The notes under the pieces: generated by a model
Database searches by the model: none
What the model was told of the DNA's origin: nothing
The model's input: only the letters and a program-made list of their open reading frames with translations
Translations under genes and position numbers: made by a program
From: Chondrus crispus
Lineage: Eukaryota; Rhodophyta; Florideophyceae; Gigartinales; Gigartinaceae
Direction of reading: 5' to 3'
NCBI RefSeq assembly: GCF_000350225.1
Contig: NW_005178991.1
Coordinates: 124,001 to 188,000 of the forward strand
Length of the DNA: 64,000 nt
Part shown: positions 41,230 through 53,087 of the stretch, in pieces
How positions within the stretch are numbered: position 1 is the stretch's first letter
Layout of the letters: each line of letters begins with the position of its first letter

Positions 41230-43184
41230 TGGTACTCTTGTGGAGGGCCGACGCAGACACAAGTGCGGGCCCTAACCCTGTTACCTACGATGGGTCGAAC
41301 GGGTCAGATGTTTCCAAGTTTCTGTTCGTATACGAGAACATCATTATGCGCGGCAAACCTGACGAGGAGAAGGCAAGAGCTATCCTATGCCACCTTGAGG
41401 GTGCCGCGTTCGACTATTACTATGAAACGTATAGTCATAATGGGAGTCTGACCGAGGCCGCCAGTAACTGGGACGGTGTGAAGAGCGCCCTGTCTGACCG
41501 TTTTACGGAGGCACCGAGGCCAGAAGAAAACATCCATAAGGCTATGAGTTGCCGACTGGATGGTAAGAACTTGCTTACTTCGATGGATGAAATGGACAAG
41601 CTCTACAGAAGGGCTGGTTTCAACGACGAGGCAAAGTACGGCTTGCTTTGCAATGCCGTAATGGCACATTTGGGTGTTGCTCAGTTCGCGATCTATCGTT
41701 CTCCGACGACGTACGAAGAACTAATGAAGACCGTGAAGGACTTTGCTGCAGGCCGTGACGCCTTCAAGGCGGCGAAAACTGCTGCGCAGTCCGTTGAACC
41801 TGTGACGCCCAAGCGCGTACTGGTGCGTTCTGATGTGGGTCCTCGACAGGAAAAGCTGGAGAACAAGGTGGACGCCATCACCAACCAGCTGGTGGAACCG
41901 TCACTGATGATGAAGAAACGACAGACACCAGGGGACAGTGATACGAGTTGGAAATGTTCCTATTGCAAGGAACCAGGGCATTCAGCGACTCGTTTTCGTT
42001 CCAACCCACACCGTGATACTCGTTGCCCAACGTGTGGGAAGATTGGACACACGACGGTGACTTGATGGTCCCGCTTTGCTAGAAAGAATGTGGCTCATGC
42101 ACGTCCTCAAGGTAACGCTGGCGCAGGAAGCGCTTATGGCCCCAAAGCAGGCGGTTCTGCCAACGACGCCGGTGACAAGGCCACCAGAGACTCGAAGCAG
42201 GTCACGGTCATAACTGAGACCACCAAGGGAGAATTGGTGGCAGCTACGAAACGCAACGTCGAACGAGAGGCCTTGCCAAAGCAGTCGAAGAACCGTGAAG
42301 AAGTTTCGATCCCGAGGCTGCTGAATCCCACTCCAGTAGCTCCTAGGGGAACTATCCCCTGGAATGAGCCGCTGAGAGTGCCGAGAGTGAAGCCTGCACG
42401 CCAGAAGAAGAAGAATGTTTCAAAGAAGGCGGCACTCCAGGAGCACGTCGGCAAGTACAACGTCGTGTCAGAGCTGGCGAATGCGCCGTCTGGTCTAACA
42501 TTTGGACAACTTGTCCGTGGAGACGCTGAAGGAGCAAGGAAGGAGATGAAGCGCCTTCTATCCAGGAGATTGGGGCGTTCTCCCTGGTTTGCGGGCCACA
42601 CGGATGTCTTCCCTAGGCGTCTTCGGGTAGTTACTGTTCAAGTTTATGGAACTGATGCTCACTCACTACTGGATTCAGGTGCGGTGCCGAACATCATGTC
42701 GCCGCACCTCATGAAGAGACTTTCTCTGACGCCAGAGAGTACGAAGAAACACATCACTGTGGCAGATGGGAAGAGCTCCCCTTGTGTTGGATCACTGCGC
42801 CAAGTCCCCGTCTCGTTTGGGGGACTGGTGAGCATGATGGACTTCCTTGTCGTTACGGGAACACTGTACGATGTCATCGTGGGGATGCCGTCGTTAGAGG
42901 AGCTCCAAACGTGCATTGACTTGGGGCAACAGCAAGTCCAAGTAACTGTGGGTGATGAGACGATTCGACTAAGTCTTGAGATGGATGAAGACCATAAGAA
43001 GCCGGGATCCGCTACCGACAGTGAGGACTTCACTCAGACTCGGGGGCCGTGCCGGCTGACTCAACTGACACGGATGAAGACTTCGTCCTTTCGCTGCGTG
43101 AAAGCGTGCCGTTTGAACCAGACCTTGCCTGGGCGGGAGCAGTCACTGAGGACGGAGATCCTCATGCTGGACTTCCGGACCTAG
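41229..43184 (+). pseudogene. Gag-protease of element 2
   Basis: The ATG again spans the LTR/primer-site junction. The first zinc knuckle has lost its last Cys (ATRF for ATRC). A TGA at 42063-42065 replaces the TGC of the second knuckle's last Cys. The reading frame resumes, with protease LLDSGAVPN, and ends at the same overlap with pol as in element 1. Confidence 0.85.
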
Positions 43185-45159
43185 CTGAGGAAGGCTCAGA
43201 GTACGAGCCGGCGGATGAGAAAGAGAAGAGAGATGAGAAGGAGGAACTTCTCATGTCTAAGCTGAGCCATATCAGCAGAGAGAACGCCGACCGCATAATG
43301 TGTTCTATCAAGAGTATGGGAATAGATGCATGGTCTTTGGACGACCTCAGGCCGGCAGATGTCCCTGTGTCACATTCGTTTGAGTTAAATGACGACAGGC
43401 CCATTTGGCACGCCGTTCGGAGGCTCCCTCCGAGACACAACGCGGTAGTGCGCGAGGAGATCGAGAAGATGCAGAAGGCAGGGATCATTACCCCCTCTGT
43501 AGCTCCTTGGTCGTTTCCGGTCGTCATCGCAACGAAGAAGGACGGGAAACCTCGCTTCTGTGTTGACTACCGCGCGCTTAACCGCGTGATGAAGGCCGAC
43601 AAGTGGCCGTTGCCTAAAATGGAAGAGATATTCGACGACCTTGAGGGAAGCCAAGTATTCACTACCCTGGACTTGTTCTCGGGTTATTGGCAAGTGCGGA
43701 TGGCTTCATGGTGCAAAGAACAGACGACGTTTGTCTGTCGGTACGGGATGTTTCAATTTGAAGTGATGCCATTCGGGCTCATGAACGCTCCTTCAACATT
43801 TCAAAGGATGATGGATGGCGTATTCAGAGACCTGCCATTCGTCCGAGTATACCTTGATGACGTGGTCATCTTTTCGAAGTCCTTGGACATCCATGTTGAC
43901 CACTTGATTGAAGTGTTCGAGCTGATTGCTCGCAGTGGATTGAAGTTGAAGCTTGCGAAGTGTTCCTTCGCGCAATCACAGACCAGGCTATTGGGGGCAC
44001 GTCATCGGAAAGAAAGGGATTGAGGTGGATCCAGGGAAGACATCGATCATTTGGGACACCCCCGAGCCGCGCACCAAGACGGAGTTACGAAGCTTCCTTG
44101 GACTAGCGGGGTATTACCGCCGATTTATCCCTAAGTTCGCAGAAGTCTCTGCATCGTTGCATGCTGCTACTTCTACCAAAGTCGAATTTGAATTTACGGA
44201 AGGGATGCGGACCGCCTTCCAGGAGTTGAAGAAGAGGGTGACGTCTCTTCCGCTGTTGGCGCTCCCGAAGTTTGACAAACCCTTCGTGGTCGAGACAGAT
44301 GCATCCAACATCGCAGTGGGAGCAGTTCTGGCTCAGAAGAAGGAAGACAAGAAGGTTCACCCGATACAATACGCCAGCAGGACGATGACGGAGACTGAGA
44401 AGAAGTACCCCACCTGTGAGAGAGAAGCGTTAGCGGTGATCTTCGCGCTAAAGAAATTTCGGGTGTATTTGCTCTCAACGCAAAAGTTCAAGTTGATTAC
44501 GGATCATCAAGCGCTTCAGTATGCGTTCAAAAAGAAGGACATCCACGGTAGACTCGCCCGTTGGTTAGATTTCCTGGCGGAGTTCGAATTCGAGATATTG
44601 TACCGCCCCGGCTCAAAGAATTGTGCCGCTGACTTTCTCTCGCGTCTACGAAAAGACGATGGCAGGCGCGAGGAGGATGAGGGGGACCTGGTATGTGCTG
44701 CCGCTTTTGCGAAAGGAGATATACCGGAAGACACGGAACCTCATGTGCGGGACACGTACCGTTATCTCGAAGGAGAAGAGATGTTCGAGCAAGATGCTGC
44801 GCAGAGGCGCAGAATCATGAAGAACTCCAGGCGGTTCCTCGCATGGAACGGAAGGTTGTTTCGCAGGATGAAGAATGGGATCAGAACAATCCCTTCTCGG
44901 GGGACTCGACTGTAGATATTGCGGTCGCTGCATGACGACATTGGCCACTGGGACGCTACAGCTACGAAGCAGTTCGTCCTTGACAGGTACTGGTGGCCGG
45001 GAGTTCATGGTGATATCTACGCCTACGTTCGTGGATGTGAAGGCTGCCAAAAGGCTGCGCCCATCCCGACGTACAAGAGCACAGCGGTGATACCAGTCTC
45101 TCAGCTCTTTGAGACATTCTCGATAGACTTTGCGGGACCCCTTCCCAAGAAGAAGAACG
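43049..45159 (+). pseudogene. Pol of element 2, truncated
   Basis: RT (VYLDDVVIFS), RNase H ([10 protein letters not shown]) and the integrase zinc region (GCEGCQK) are present. An extra G near 43990 shifts the frame. A CAG-to-TAG change at 44913-44915 stops it again. The coding part ends at the truncation point. Confidence 0.87.
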
Positions 45160-46326
45160 TGTAGTGCAATACGCTCCTGAAAAGGGGGGTGAAAAGAGAT
45201 GAAAATGATGGGGTATGACAAGCAAAAGTGGAAATCATTTCACTTTATTATTTTAATTATTAATTTTAATTAGTTGCATATTAGTTATTTAACATTAGAC
45301 TAGATCTAGGATCTAGCGCCGAGAGCTACTGTAGTGGCTCCGGCGGGGCGATATATACCTTAGCCCTCTGACCACCAAGTCAGTAAAGGTAACCCGAGTT
45401 GCCGGAGTTGAATGTCGCCTTGGTCGAAGTCCGTCTCTACCAAGACGCTCCCTTTTACCTAACCCTACGGCATCCTCTATCGCTCGGGGTTCCCTTTTCT
45501 CTTTCCTTTATTTCCCTATCCTTTTCTATCTCTAATTCTACCTATTTTTCCCTTATCTTGTGTTGGTGCCATCGGCCTCGGTTGCGACCGAACCGGTGTA
45601 GGTGTTTCGAGCCATCGGGCGGCACAGTTGACGTAGCGCTGCTACTGTGACCCATTTTCCGACGGAGACCGTTGCAACGACGTCTCCCTCGAAGGGCTCC
45701 GTCGTATTACGAGCCAGTGTTGGTACCATCGGTGTCGGTTGCGACCGAACCGGTGTAGGTGTTTCGAGCCATCGGGCGGCACGGTTGACGTAGCGCTGCT
45801 ACTTTCATTTCATCCCGTCGGGCTGCGTTGCGACGCCCCCGTCGAAGGCCTTGTCGCGTTACAAGGTGTCGAAGAAGCTCAACGAGCATTGGCCTTACAA
45901 CCCAGTGGAACCGGGGTACCTACGTACGCGCCCCACCCCACACTCGTCGAGCACATCTCTTCGCAAGTCTCTACCACACCGATCCCGGGCCGGGCTACTT
46001 CTCTGTGCCGCCCCCCCTCATCAGGGATCCGAGCTACTACGAGTCGCAAGCTCGTTTAAACGGAGAAGGGAGAGTCGGACACTCCGTAGCGCTGTGCCAT
46101 CGGCAGTTCTTCTTTTTGTTGCTGTTGTTGTTTTTGCTGGACCATCGGACCGCGGTCTCTGCCCGACAGGCGCATTGCACTACAAAAGTGGTCTCCCGAC
46201 CTAGAATTTTTGTCGACGACAGTCTCGGTCTGGAGACGCACTACAAAAGTGGTCTGGGTAACGGACTCTTTTTTATTTTCTTTTTGTTTGTAACCTTTTT
46301 GCTGCGTAGGTCCGCTCGTACGAGCG
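45160..46326 (+). other. Probable 5' LTR and leader of element 4
   Basis: There is no host gene. The AT-rich start holds a run of TTAATTATTAATTTTAATTA. A 157-bp unit is tandemly duplicated from 45561. A short GCACTACAAAAGTGGTCT motif occurs twice near 46175 and 46238. The primer site could be TGGTGCCATCGG or TGGTACCATCGG, one in each duplicated unit. Confidence 0.5.
45561..45874 (+). repeat. 157-bp tandem duplication in the element 4 leader
   Basis: Two units start TGTTGGTRCCATCGG and share GTTGCGACCGAACCGGTGTA and TAGCGCTGCTAC. The second halves have diverged. The duplication would double any primer-binding or packaging signal within it. Confidence 0.8.
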
Positions 46327-48633
46327 ATGTCAACAAGCGCACCCGGGGACGTCGGTCCCGGGGCGAGCAGAGCCGGATCGGCACGAGCGTCGAGGATCCC
46401 GAGGGGTCCTCGCACCCGGAGCCAGGCCAATACGGCCACGGACCCCGGAGATCAAGAATCCCCTACGGGGATAGCCGCCGACAAGACTGACCTCGACGAG
46501 AAGTTGGAAAAGATGAGCAGCGAAATTCGCGAAGAAGCGAAGAAAAATCTCGAGGCTGAATTAGCCCTCGTCCGGAAGCAACTGGAGTTACAAGCATCCG
46601 AGTTCCACACCGTTTTGGGAGAGCTATCGGCTCGAGTGGATCTCGTCGAGAAAGAGCGAGGAGATGCGACCGACGGTCTGGAGCTGGAGGTCTTAGCCTC
46701 GTTGAAAATTTCGGTCAAGGACGCGAGGCGCGACGCGAATCAAGCCTTAGAGTCCTTAGGAAAATTTAGAACAAGCATCGAAGACCGATTCGATCGTGCC
46801 GCGCAACGTCTCAAGGACCTCGAGCAGGCTGCGGATCGAGCTCCGCAAGGATCGGACGACGAGCCGCTCCCTTCGGGTAGAGAGGGCGACCGTCGGTCGA
46901 AGAAGGACAAGCCCGCTCGGCAGCGGAGTTCTAAGTCGAAGCCCTCGAAGAAGGACAAGCGACGTGCAAGCAAGGGTCACTGTAGTGACGATCCGGAGAA
47001 CCGCGACTCACAGTCGGAGTCGCTTGGTCCCTCCAAAGATGGTAACGGCGGTTCGTCGAACCATTCGGGCGATTCCGAACGCCGTTCAGAAGACGGAAAC
47101 GGAATTTCGTCAAGCAAGAAAATTTCCTCCAGACGAGGCGGAGTCACTTCGTCCGCCTCGCGGAGAGACAAGGACGCGGAGCCCGAAGATGTCGCAACGC
47201 GGCGCGGGCCGCGATGGGAGGAGTTGGAGGAGCTGAATCCGACCAACTACCTCTTCAAGAAATTACTTTCGTACCGAACGTACCGCTTGCGGAACCCGCA
47301 GACATATTTGTCAAGTTCCCAGCGGACCGCCGTGCGAAAAATTAGGAGAGATATTCCGCCGAAGGTGAAGAAGGACAACACGTTGACAGGAGAGGACGGG
47401 GTCTTTGTGTTGGATTTTTTGGCAAAGTTAGTTCAAGAGTTTGATACTCAAGAAATGAACGAGGGGCAAGCGATCCGCCTGCTGCCTGAATTTTTAAGCG
47501 GCATCGCCTTGAGACAGTACACTTCGGTGTCTCAGACGGCCGCGGCCCATCACGGAAAGATATCCGTTTGGCCAGAGGCCGTACAGTGGTTGTTGAGGAG
47601 TTTCGCAACCGACGAGGCGATCCGTCAAGCTGTGTTCGCATTGCGAGAAGTTCAGCAAAGACCGTCTGAAGACGAGATAGAAATTTATATCCGTCTGACG
47701 GACGCAAGCAATCGATGTGGAAACGTATATTCGATGGAAGAACAGATGACGATGTTTATTGAAGGACTCGATTCGAGTATCAAGCCGATGGTATCTCAAT
47801 ACCGGCAAGACAATCGGGACGTTTCATTTTTGAGACTAGTGAATTACGCGAAGGTGCATGGCTCGGCGAGCCGCGCTAAGGACAAGAAGACCAAGAAGGT
47901 CACGATTCAGACGCCGTCGACGTTCAGGGCGGGGAAGAAGCCGAGGGCTTCTTATCCCGGTCGCAAAAGTCACGCCGCCGTCTATTTAGCCGAGTCCATG
48001 TCCGCGTCAGATGAGCGCGGTGCGCATGGAAGTAGCGAAAATCACTACGAAGGAGCGTTAGTAGCCGAAGGCGAGTTCATTGAGCCATCGGAGGGCTGCG
48101 GACACGAGGACTACGGGGACAGCGGGTCGTCAACTTTACCGACGCCTGCATACACGACGGAGTCGTTTTCAGAGCCCACGGATCCCGTGATGATGTTTCG
48201 GGGGCGCGGCCACACGCCGGCGCCGCGCATTCCGATGGAAGACAAGGGTACAACGTTTCGAAGGCCAGGCTGGACGGGAAGGCCGCAACGTCAAGGAAGG
48301 CCGCCGGCCCGTGGAGGACCTAGGACGCCGTATCCCGTCAAGACGCACAGTCTGGTGTGCTATCATTGCTATGAAAAGGGGCACGCCGCGCCAACGTGCA
48401 TTCTTTCCCTCCGGGAAATGCACCGAGTTTTGGAAAATTATGAGGCGTTGTCTCCGATGGAGAGGTTAGGGATACCATCGACGAGTTACCTGAAGGTCAA
48501 GAATTGTTTCTATTCGCAGACGGCGAGCACGCCGAGTGCCTCAACGCCGAGGTCGAACCAAACATTCAGAGGGCCCACCGCGGGGCCCGCGCCGTCGGAT
48601 GTGAGAAGGATCCCGCAGCGGCAGGAAAACTAG
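46327..48633 (+). CDS. Gag of element 4
   Basis: An intact 768-residue frame. An N-terminal coiled coil (about 55-175, KLEKMSSEIREEAKKNLEAE...) is followed by a Ser/Lys/Asp-rich segment (about 175-290). A capsid-like domain (about 340-530, FATDEAIRQAVFALREVQQR) comes next, and a CCHC knuckle CYHCYEKGHAAPTC lies near 680. Gag packages the RNA. Pol overlaps its end by 130 nt in the -1 frame. Confidence 0.85.
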   Translation: MSTSAPGDVGPGASRAGSARASRIPRGPRTRSQANTATDPGDQESPTGIAADKTDLDEKLEKMSSEIREEAKKNLEAELALVRKQLELQASEFHTVLGELSARVDLVEKERGDATDGLELEVLASLKISVKDARRDANQALESLGKFRTSIEDRFDRAAQRLKDLEQAADRAPQGSDDEPLPSGREGDRRSKKDKPARQRSSKSKPSKKDKRRASKGHCSDDPENRDSQSESLGPSKDGNGGSSNHSGDSERRSEDGNGISSSKKISSRRGGVTSSASRRDKDAEPEDVATRRGPRWEELEELNPTNYLFKKLLSYRTYRLRNPQTYLSSSQRTAVRKIRRDIPPKVKKDNTLTGEDGVFVLDFLAKLVQEFDTQEMNEGQAIRLLPEFLSGIALRQYTSVSQTAAAHHGKISVWPEAVQWLLRSFATDEAIRQAVFALREVQQRPSEDEIEIYIRLTDASNRCGNVYSMEEQMTMFIEGLDSSIKPMVSQYRQDNRDVSFLRLVNYAKVHGSASRAKDKKTKKVTIQTPSTFRAGKKPRASYPGRKSHAAVYLAESMSASDERGAHGSSENHYEGALVAEGEFIEPSEGCGHEDYGDSGSSTLPTPAYTTESFSEPTDPVMMFRGRGHTPAPRIPMEDKGTTFRRPGWTGRPQRQGRPPARGGPRTPYPVKTHSLVCYHCYEKGHAAPTCILSLREMHRVLENYEALSPMERLGIPSTSYLKVKNCFYSQTASTPSASTPRSNQTFRGPTAGPAPSDVRRIPQRQEN

Positions 48634-51600
48634 AGAGGGGAATCTCGCATGAGTCGCGAGAGGCACAGGGACGACGTACTGTGCTCGGGGCTCAGCCCCG
48701 TTCCCCGTCTGTAAAGGAAAAATCAGGCCTCGAGGAGGAGGTTGTTGGATTGGTGGATAAGCCCAAAGGGCCAGCTCAAGTCAAGAAAATTTTGAGCCGA
48801 GCCCGAGATCATCCGCTGGAAGAAGTTCGAAGACCCTGGTACAGGGTTAAGCGAAGGGAGTGTCCCGAGAAGATTTTGGTTCTTGCGCGAAAAAACTACA
48901 AGGTTTACGCGGACATCGGACCCACAATTGGATTGATGAGCCGGATGTTGTCTGTTTTAGACACCGGCGCGGGACCAAACCTTGTGCGAAAATCGGAACT
49001 CCCAGCTGGAATGGAATCTCTAGTGTCTTACGGACCGACCCAAGATATCGGCGACGCGAACAATAGGCCACTCCGGACTCTCGGCACTATTAGAATGCCT
49101 GTGAGGCTTGGAAAATTTGTGGCCGCAGCCGAGTTTATTGTATGCGAAAAACTAGCAGTCCCGCTAATTCTAGGCGCGGACTACTGTGACCGGTTTGTGG
49201 AAGCAATTTATCCAAGGAAGAAAACGGTTGAGTTGGCGGATTTCTCGGAGGTCCCGATAGTTAGGCGGTTCTCGACGAGAAAAGGGAAGAAGAATCTCGT
49301 CGCGGGAGAGGACGAGAATGATGGAAAGGGGGAGCGAATTTCCCCTAAGGTAAAAGTGGCAAGAGCCACGACTATCGAGCCAGGGACGCAACGCGTCGTG
49401 GAATGCACCTCGAAGAGGGCGGGCTTGGTTGTGCTTCAGCCGTACTCGTCGTTGTACGAAAGGCACGGGTTGACGTGCACGAATGGTGTCGTTCAGGTTG
49501 AGCCTGACAGGCCATTTCGTTTACTCGTTGCGAATTTTAGGACGTACCCTGTCAGGGTGCAAAAAGGCCAAGTGGTGGCAGAATTATTACCGCACCCGAG
49601 AGCCGCGCTCGAGAGCAAAACCACCATTGGTGAAGTTCTCGGAATTCAAGAAAGGAAGAAGGAAAATTTTCCTAATTCCACCAAGACGCCTACGGGCGAG
49701 ACAAGATGCGAACCGTCAGATCAAGCGCGCGAGGACCAGCCAGAAGAACGGTCGGCAGAGCTCTCTGCGTCGGCATCTACGAAGCCGCAACGCAGGATTG
49801 AGCCGCCACCGCCGGACGTGGAGGACTTCGACCTGAGCCACGTGCCGGAACGGCTGCGCGAGCGGTTCCGTCGGATGTTAAAGAAGTATTCAAGGATGTG
49901 GGATGGGACGCTTGGCGAAATTAATACCACAGTCCATCGGATCGAGTTGATCCCCGAGACTGGTCCCATCGCACAAGCCCCGTATCGGGCCGGGCCTAAA
50001 GCCCGCGAAGTAGAAGATGCAGAGGCGCAGAAGATGTTGGAGGCAGGAGTGATAGAACCAGCGTAGTCAGAATGGGCGTCGCCCGTGTTGCTGGTGCCCA
50101 AGCCGAATGGGTCAATGCGTTTTTGCGTAGACTACCGCAGGCTGAACGCAGTGACGGTGAAGGACACGTACCCCTTACCGCGCATGGATGAGTGCCTGGA
50201 CTCGCTTGGTGACACCAAGGTTTTCTCCGCGTTGGACGCGATCTCGGGATATTGGCCGATGCCTATCCCTGAGAGCGACCACGACAAAACCGCATTTTCG
50301 TGTCACTCAGGACTGTATCGCTTCTCAAGAATGCCCTTCGGGCTAACTAACGCGCCAGCGACGTTTCAGAGAGCAATGGATATCCTGCTCTCTCCGTTCC
50401 GTTGGAAGTGCTGTTTGGTGTATCTGGACGACATAATAATTTTTAGCAAGTCGTGGGAGGAGCACATCGTGCACGTGGATGAAATACCTTCTGTATTGGA
50501 GAAGGCAGGTGTGAAGCTCAAGCTTCGCAAGTGTGAATTTTTCGTCGAAAAGATCAAGTACCTGGGCCATGTCGTTCGGCCAGGTACATTGGAAGTGGAC
50601 GCTGCGCGAACCGTCGCATTGGAACAAGTGAGGTACCCTCAAACGCAGACCCAGCTCAGGAGCTTCTTGGGACTTTGTAATGTCTACCGCAGATTCGTTC
50701 CGCATTATGCGAAAATCGCGCATCCGCTCAATCAACTGTTGAAGAAGGGACAACCGGTCCAGTTGGAAGGATTCGACGAACCGTGCGAAAAAGCTTTTCA
50801 TAAGCTCAAGGACGCCATCTTGGCACCGCCGGTGTTGGCGCTGCCGAAGAAGGACCTACCCTACTCGGTAGATACCGATGCAAGCGACTACCAAATAGGC
50901 GCTGCACTATTTCAAACACACCCGGATGCGCAACGCAAACCCATCGGGTTCTTTTCAAGAACGTTAGCCGCAGCCGAGAGAAACTATTCTGTATCAGAAA
51001 AAGAATGTCTAGCGGTAATTTGGGCCGTACAGACTTTAAGACCATATCTATATGGCGAGCACTTCGTCGTGCATACCGACCATGCCTCATTGAGGTGGTT
51101 GATGAACGTAACCGACCCCAGCGGGAGATTAATCCGATGGAGGCTACGCCTCTCGGAATTCGATTTTGAAATCAAGTACAAAAAGGGAAAAGCTAACAGC
51201 CAGGCGGACGCTTTGTCAAGGTTGCGAACCGCAGGAGAAACCGTCGACGAAATCGACGACGAAATCCCATGATTTATGGCCGAACCGGCCGAGGGTACAG
51301 TGGAGGACGAGGAAAGTTTTGACGCGGCAGACGACATCCTCGCTCTTGAGGGGGGTACCGCCCCTGATCGCCTCGATCAATTCCAAGCTGTCACTCCGGA
51401 GGAGCTCATTCGCGAGCAAGCCGTGGACCCCTTCTGCAACCGCATCAAGGAAGAAATGGACGCCGGAAAGGTGAGAACGTTCAGCACGGAGACCGAGGAA
51501 CTCGAAGGAACTCTATGCCGTACCGCGGCGGAGTTTGTACAAGTGGTAATACCACAATCGTTAAGGGACCGCGTCCTAGGGTTGAGCCACTACGCAAAAT

Positions 51601-53087
51601 TGGCAGGCCACCCGGGAGGCAGGAAACTTTACAAGACTTTGAGAAGATATTTTTATTGGCCTACGATGGCCCTAGACTGCTATGCAGTCGCGAAGAATTG
51701 CGCCGCTTGTGCGCGGGAAAGGGTGAAGTTAAGAAAAAACACGAAGGAAATGAAGCTGTTCACGCCCAAAGCTCCGCTGGAATTTGTCGCCATCGACATC
51801 CTCGGCGAGCTAGTTACAACTAAGCGAGGAAATCGGTATATTCTCGTGATCAGCGATCGATACTCGAAACTGGTACGAACCGTACCGTTGAAGAAGATAT
51901 CAGCTGCGCACATCGCACAAGCCTTCGTTCACCATTGGGTATTCGTGTACGGACCGCCGGTCAAGCTGCTGTCCGACAATGGAACACAGTTCACGGCCCG
52001 GTTCTTTCAGAACGTCTGTCGAATTCTCGGCATCCGCAATGTGTTCACGACTACGTAGCACCCGCAAGCCAACGGCCAAGTTGAGAGATTTAACCGCACG
52101 CTGACTTCCGCGTTGCGAAAATACGTTGGAGAGCATCCCAAGGACTGGGACTTATTTAGCGACGCTGTGACGTTCGCCTACAACACACAAGTTCATCGAA
52201 CTACGAACATTGCGCCCTTCGAGCTGGTGTTGGCTCGGGCGCCGAGAAACATTGCGTTACAAGCGCAACCAACATTGGAGAATTTCAGCTCGTCACGAGC
52301 ATACTACCTGAAATGGCAGTCGTGGTTGGAGAGCTTAATGCGAAGCGCCGATAGGAGTTTGCGAAAGGAACAAGCCCGGTACAAGCGAAATTTCGACGCA
52401 CGCCTTCGAAAACCGCAATACGAGATCCCACCGGGGTCCTACGTGTTCCTCCGGAAGGAGCAGGGCACGGCTAGCGAACCGAAACACAAGCTGGCACAAG
52501 TCGCTACAGGACCTTATCAGGTCAGAAGATCGGACCAACATACGGTAGTCATTGCCATTGGCGATCAGGAGGAACGCGTATCGCGAGACAGGGTGGAGTT
52601 AGCCCCAAGCCCGGTGGACTATGCGCCAATAACTGGCCTACGTCAAGTGCTACAGTTCTTGGGAGAGCCGGAACTAAACGAAGAAGGAGAGGTACGGGAG
52701 GACGACGAACGTCCTCACACCCGTGCGCCTACGTCAGGGGACCAGGATAATTTAGTCGGTCAAACGCCGACAGCGGAGACACCTCCAGGTCTACGAGAGT
52801 TCGGAAAGTCCAGAGATGAGGATGAGCCGCTGGCTCTTCGGAAGGGGGAAGGACAGTTGGACACGCAGGAAGAAGGAACCGAGAGTCAGGAGTATGTGAT
52901 CGACAAGATCGTGGACCACGGCTACGACGAGGAGAACTAAATTCTGAAGGTGGAATGGTACGGTTATACGCCCGAGGACGCGACGTGGGAGCCCATTGAG
53001 CAATTGCCCCGCAGCGCGGCGGTCACGTATTTCCGAAGGAAAAGATTATCCTTGCCCGCGCAGATCGCGCAAGCGCAATCAGGATAG
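48504..53087 (+). pseudogene. Pol of element 4: protease, RT, RNase H, integrase, chromodomain, four in-frame stops
   Basis: The whole region stays in one frame. Aspartic protease has SVLDTGAGPN. RT has LVYLDDIIIFS, RNase H has DTDASDYQIG, and the integrase finger contains NCAACAR. The core has AIDILGEL, LLSDNGTQF and GQVERFN, followed by a C-terminal chromodomain (YVIDKIVDHGYDEEN, then ILKVEWYGYTPEDATWEPI). Stops occur at 50064 (TAG before SEWASPV), 51270 (TGA), 52056 (TAG, where TTYHPQ is expected) and 52938 (TAA inside the chromodomain). There are no indels, and the total length equals that of element 3's intact pol. Confidence 0.88.

Larger units (their letters stand above)
40963..45159 (+). 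mobile_element. Truncated second copy of the element 1 gypsy family (element 2)
   Basis: The LTR, primer site, gag, protease, RT, RNase H and start of integrase are all closely similar to element 1 in the opposite orientation. The copy breaks off inside integrase after FAGPLPKKKN. The next bases look like the start of another LTR (TGTAGTGC), so another element probably inserted here. The part that would carry the H3-mimic ORF and 3' LTR is not visible. Confidence 0.9.
45160..53087 (+). mobile_element. Chromodomain gypsy element with point-nonsense pol (element 4), 3' end not identified
   Basis: The start is inferred. TGTAGTGCAATACG at 45160 abuts the broken element 2 and resembles the LTR start of element 3 (TGTAGCATAACC), and both share a following TAGATC...AGCTACTGTAG stretch. 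Gag and a pol of about 1,528 codons ending in a chromodomain follow. No second LTR is found before the next element, so its 3' part is probably split off by the insertion of element 3. Confidence 0.72.

Noticed and set aside
45297..45400. tRNA-like gene near the leader of element 4
   Set aside because: No clover-leaf with conserved A and B boxes could be drawn. The region fits an LTR or leader better.
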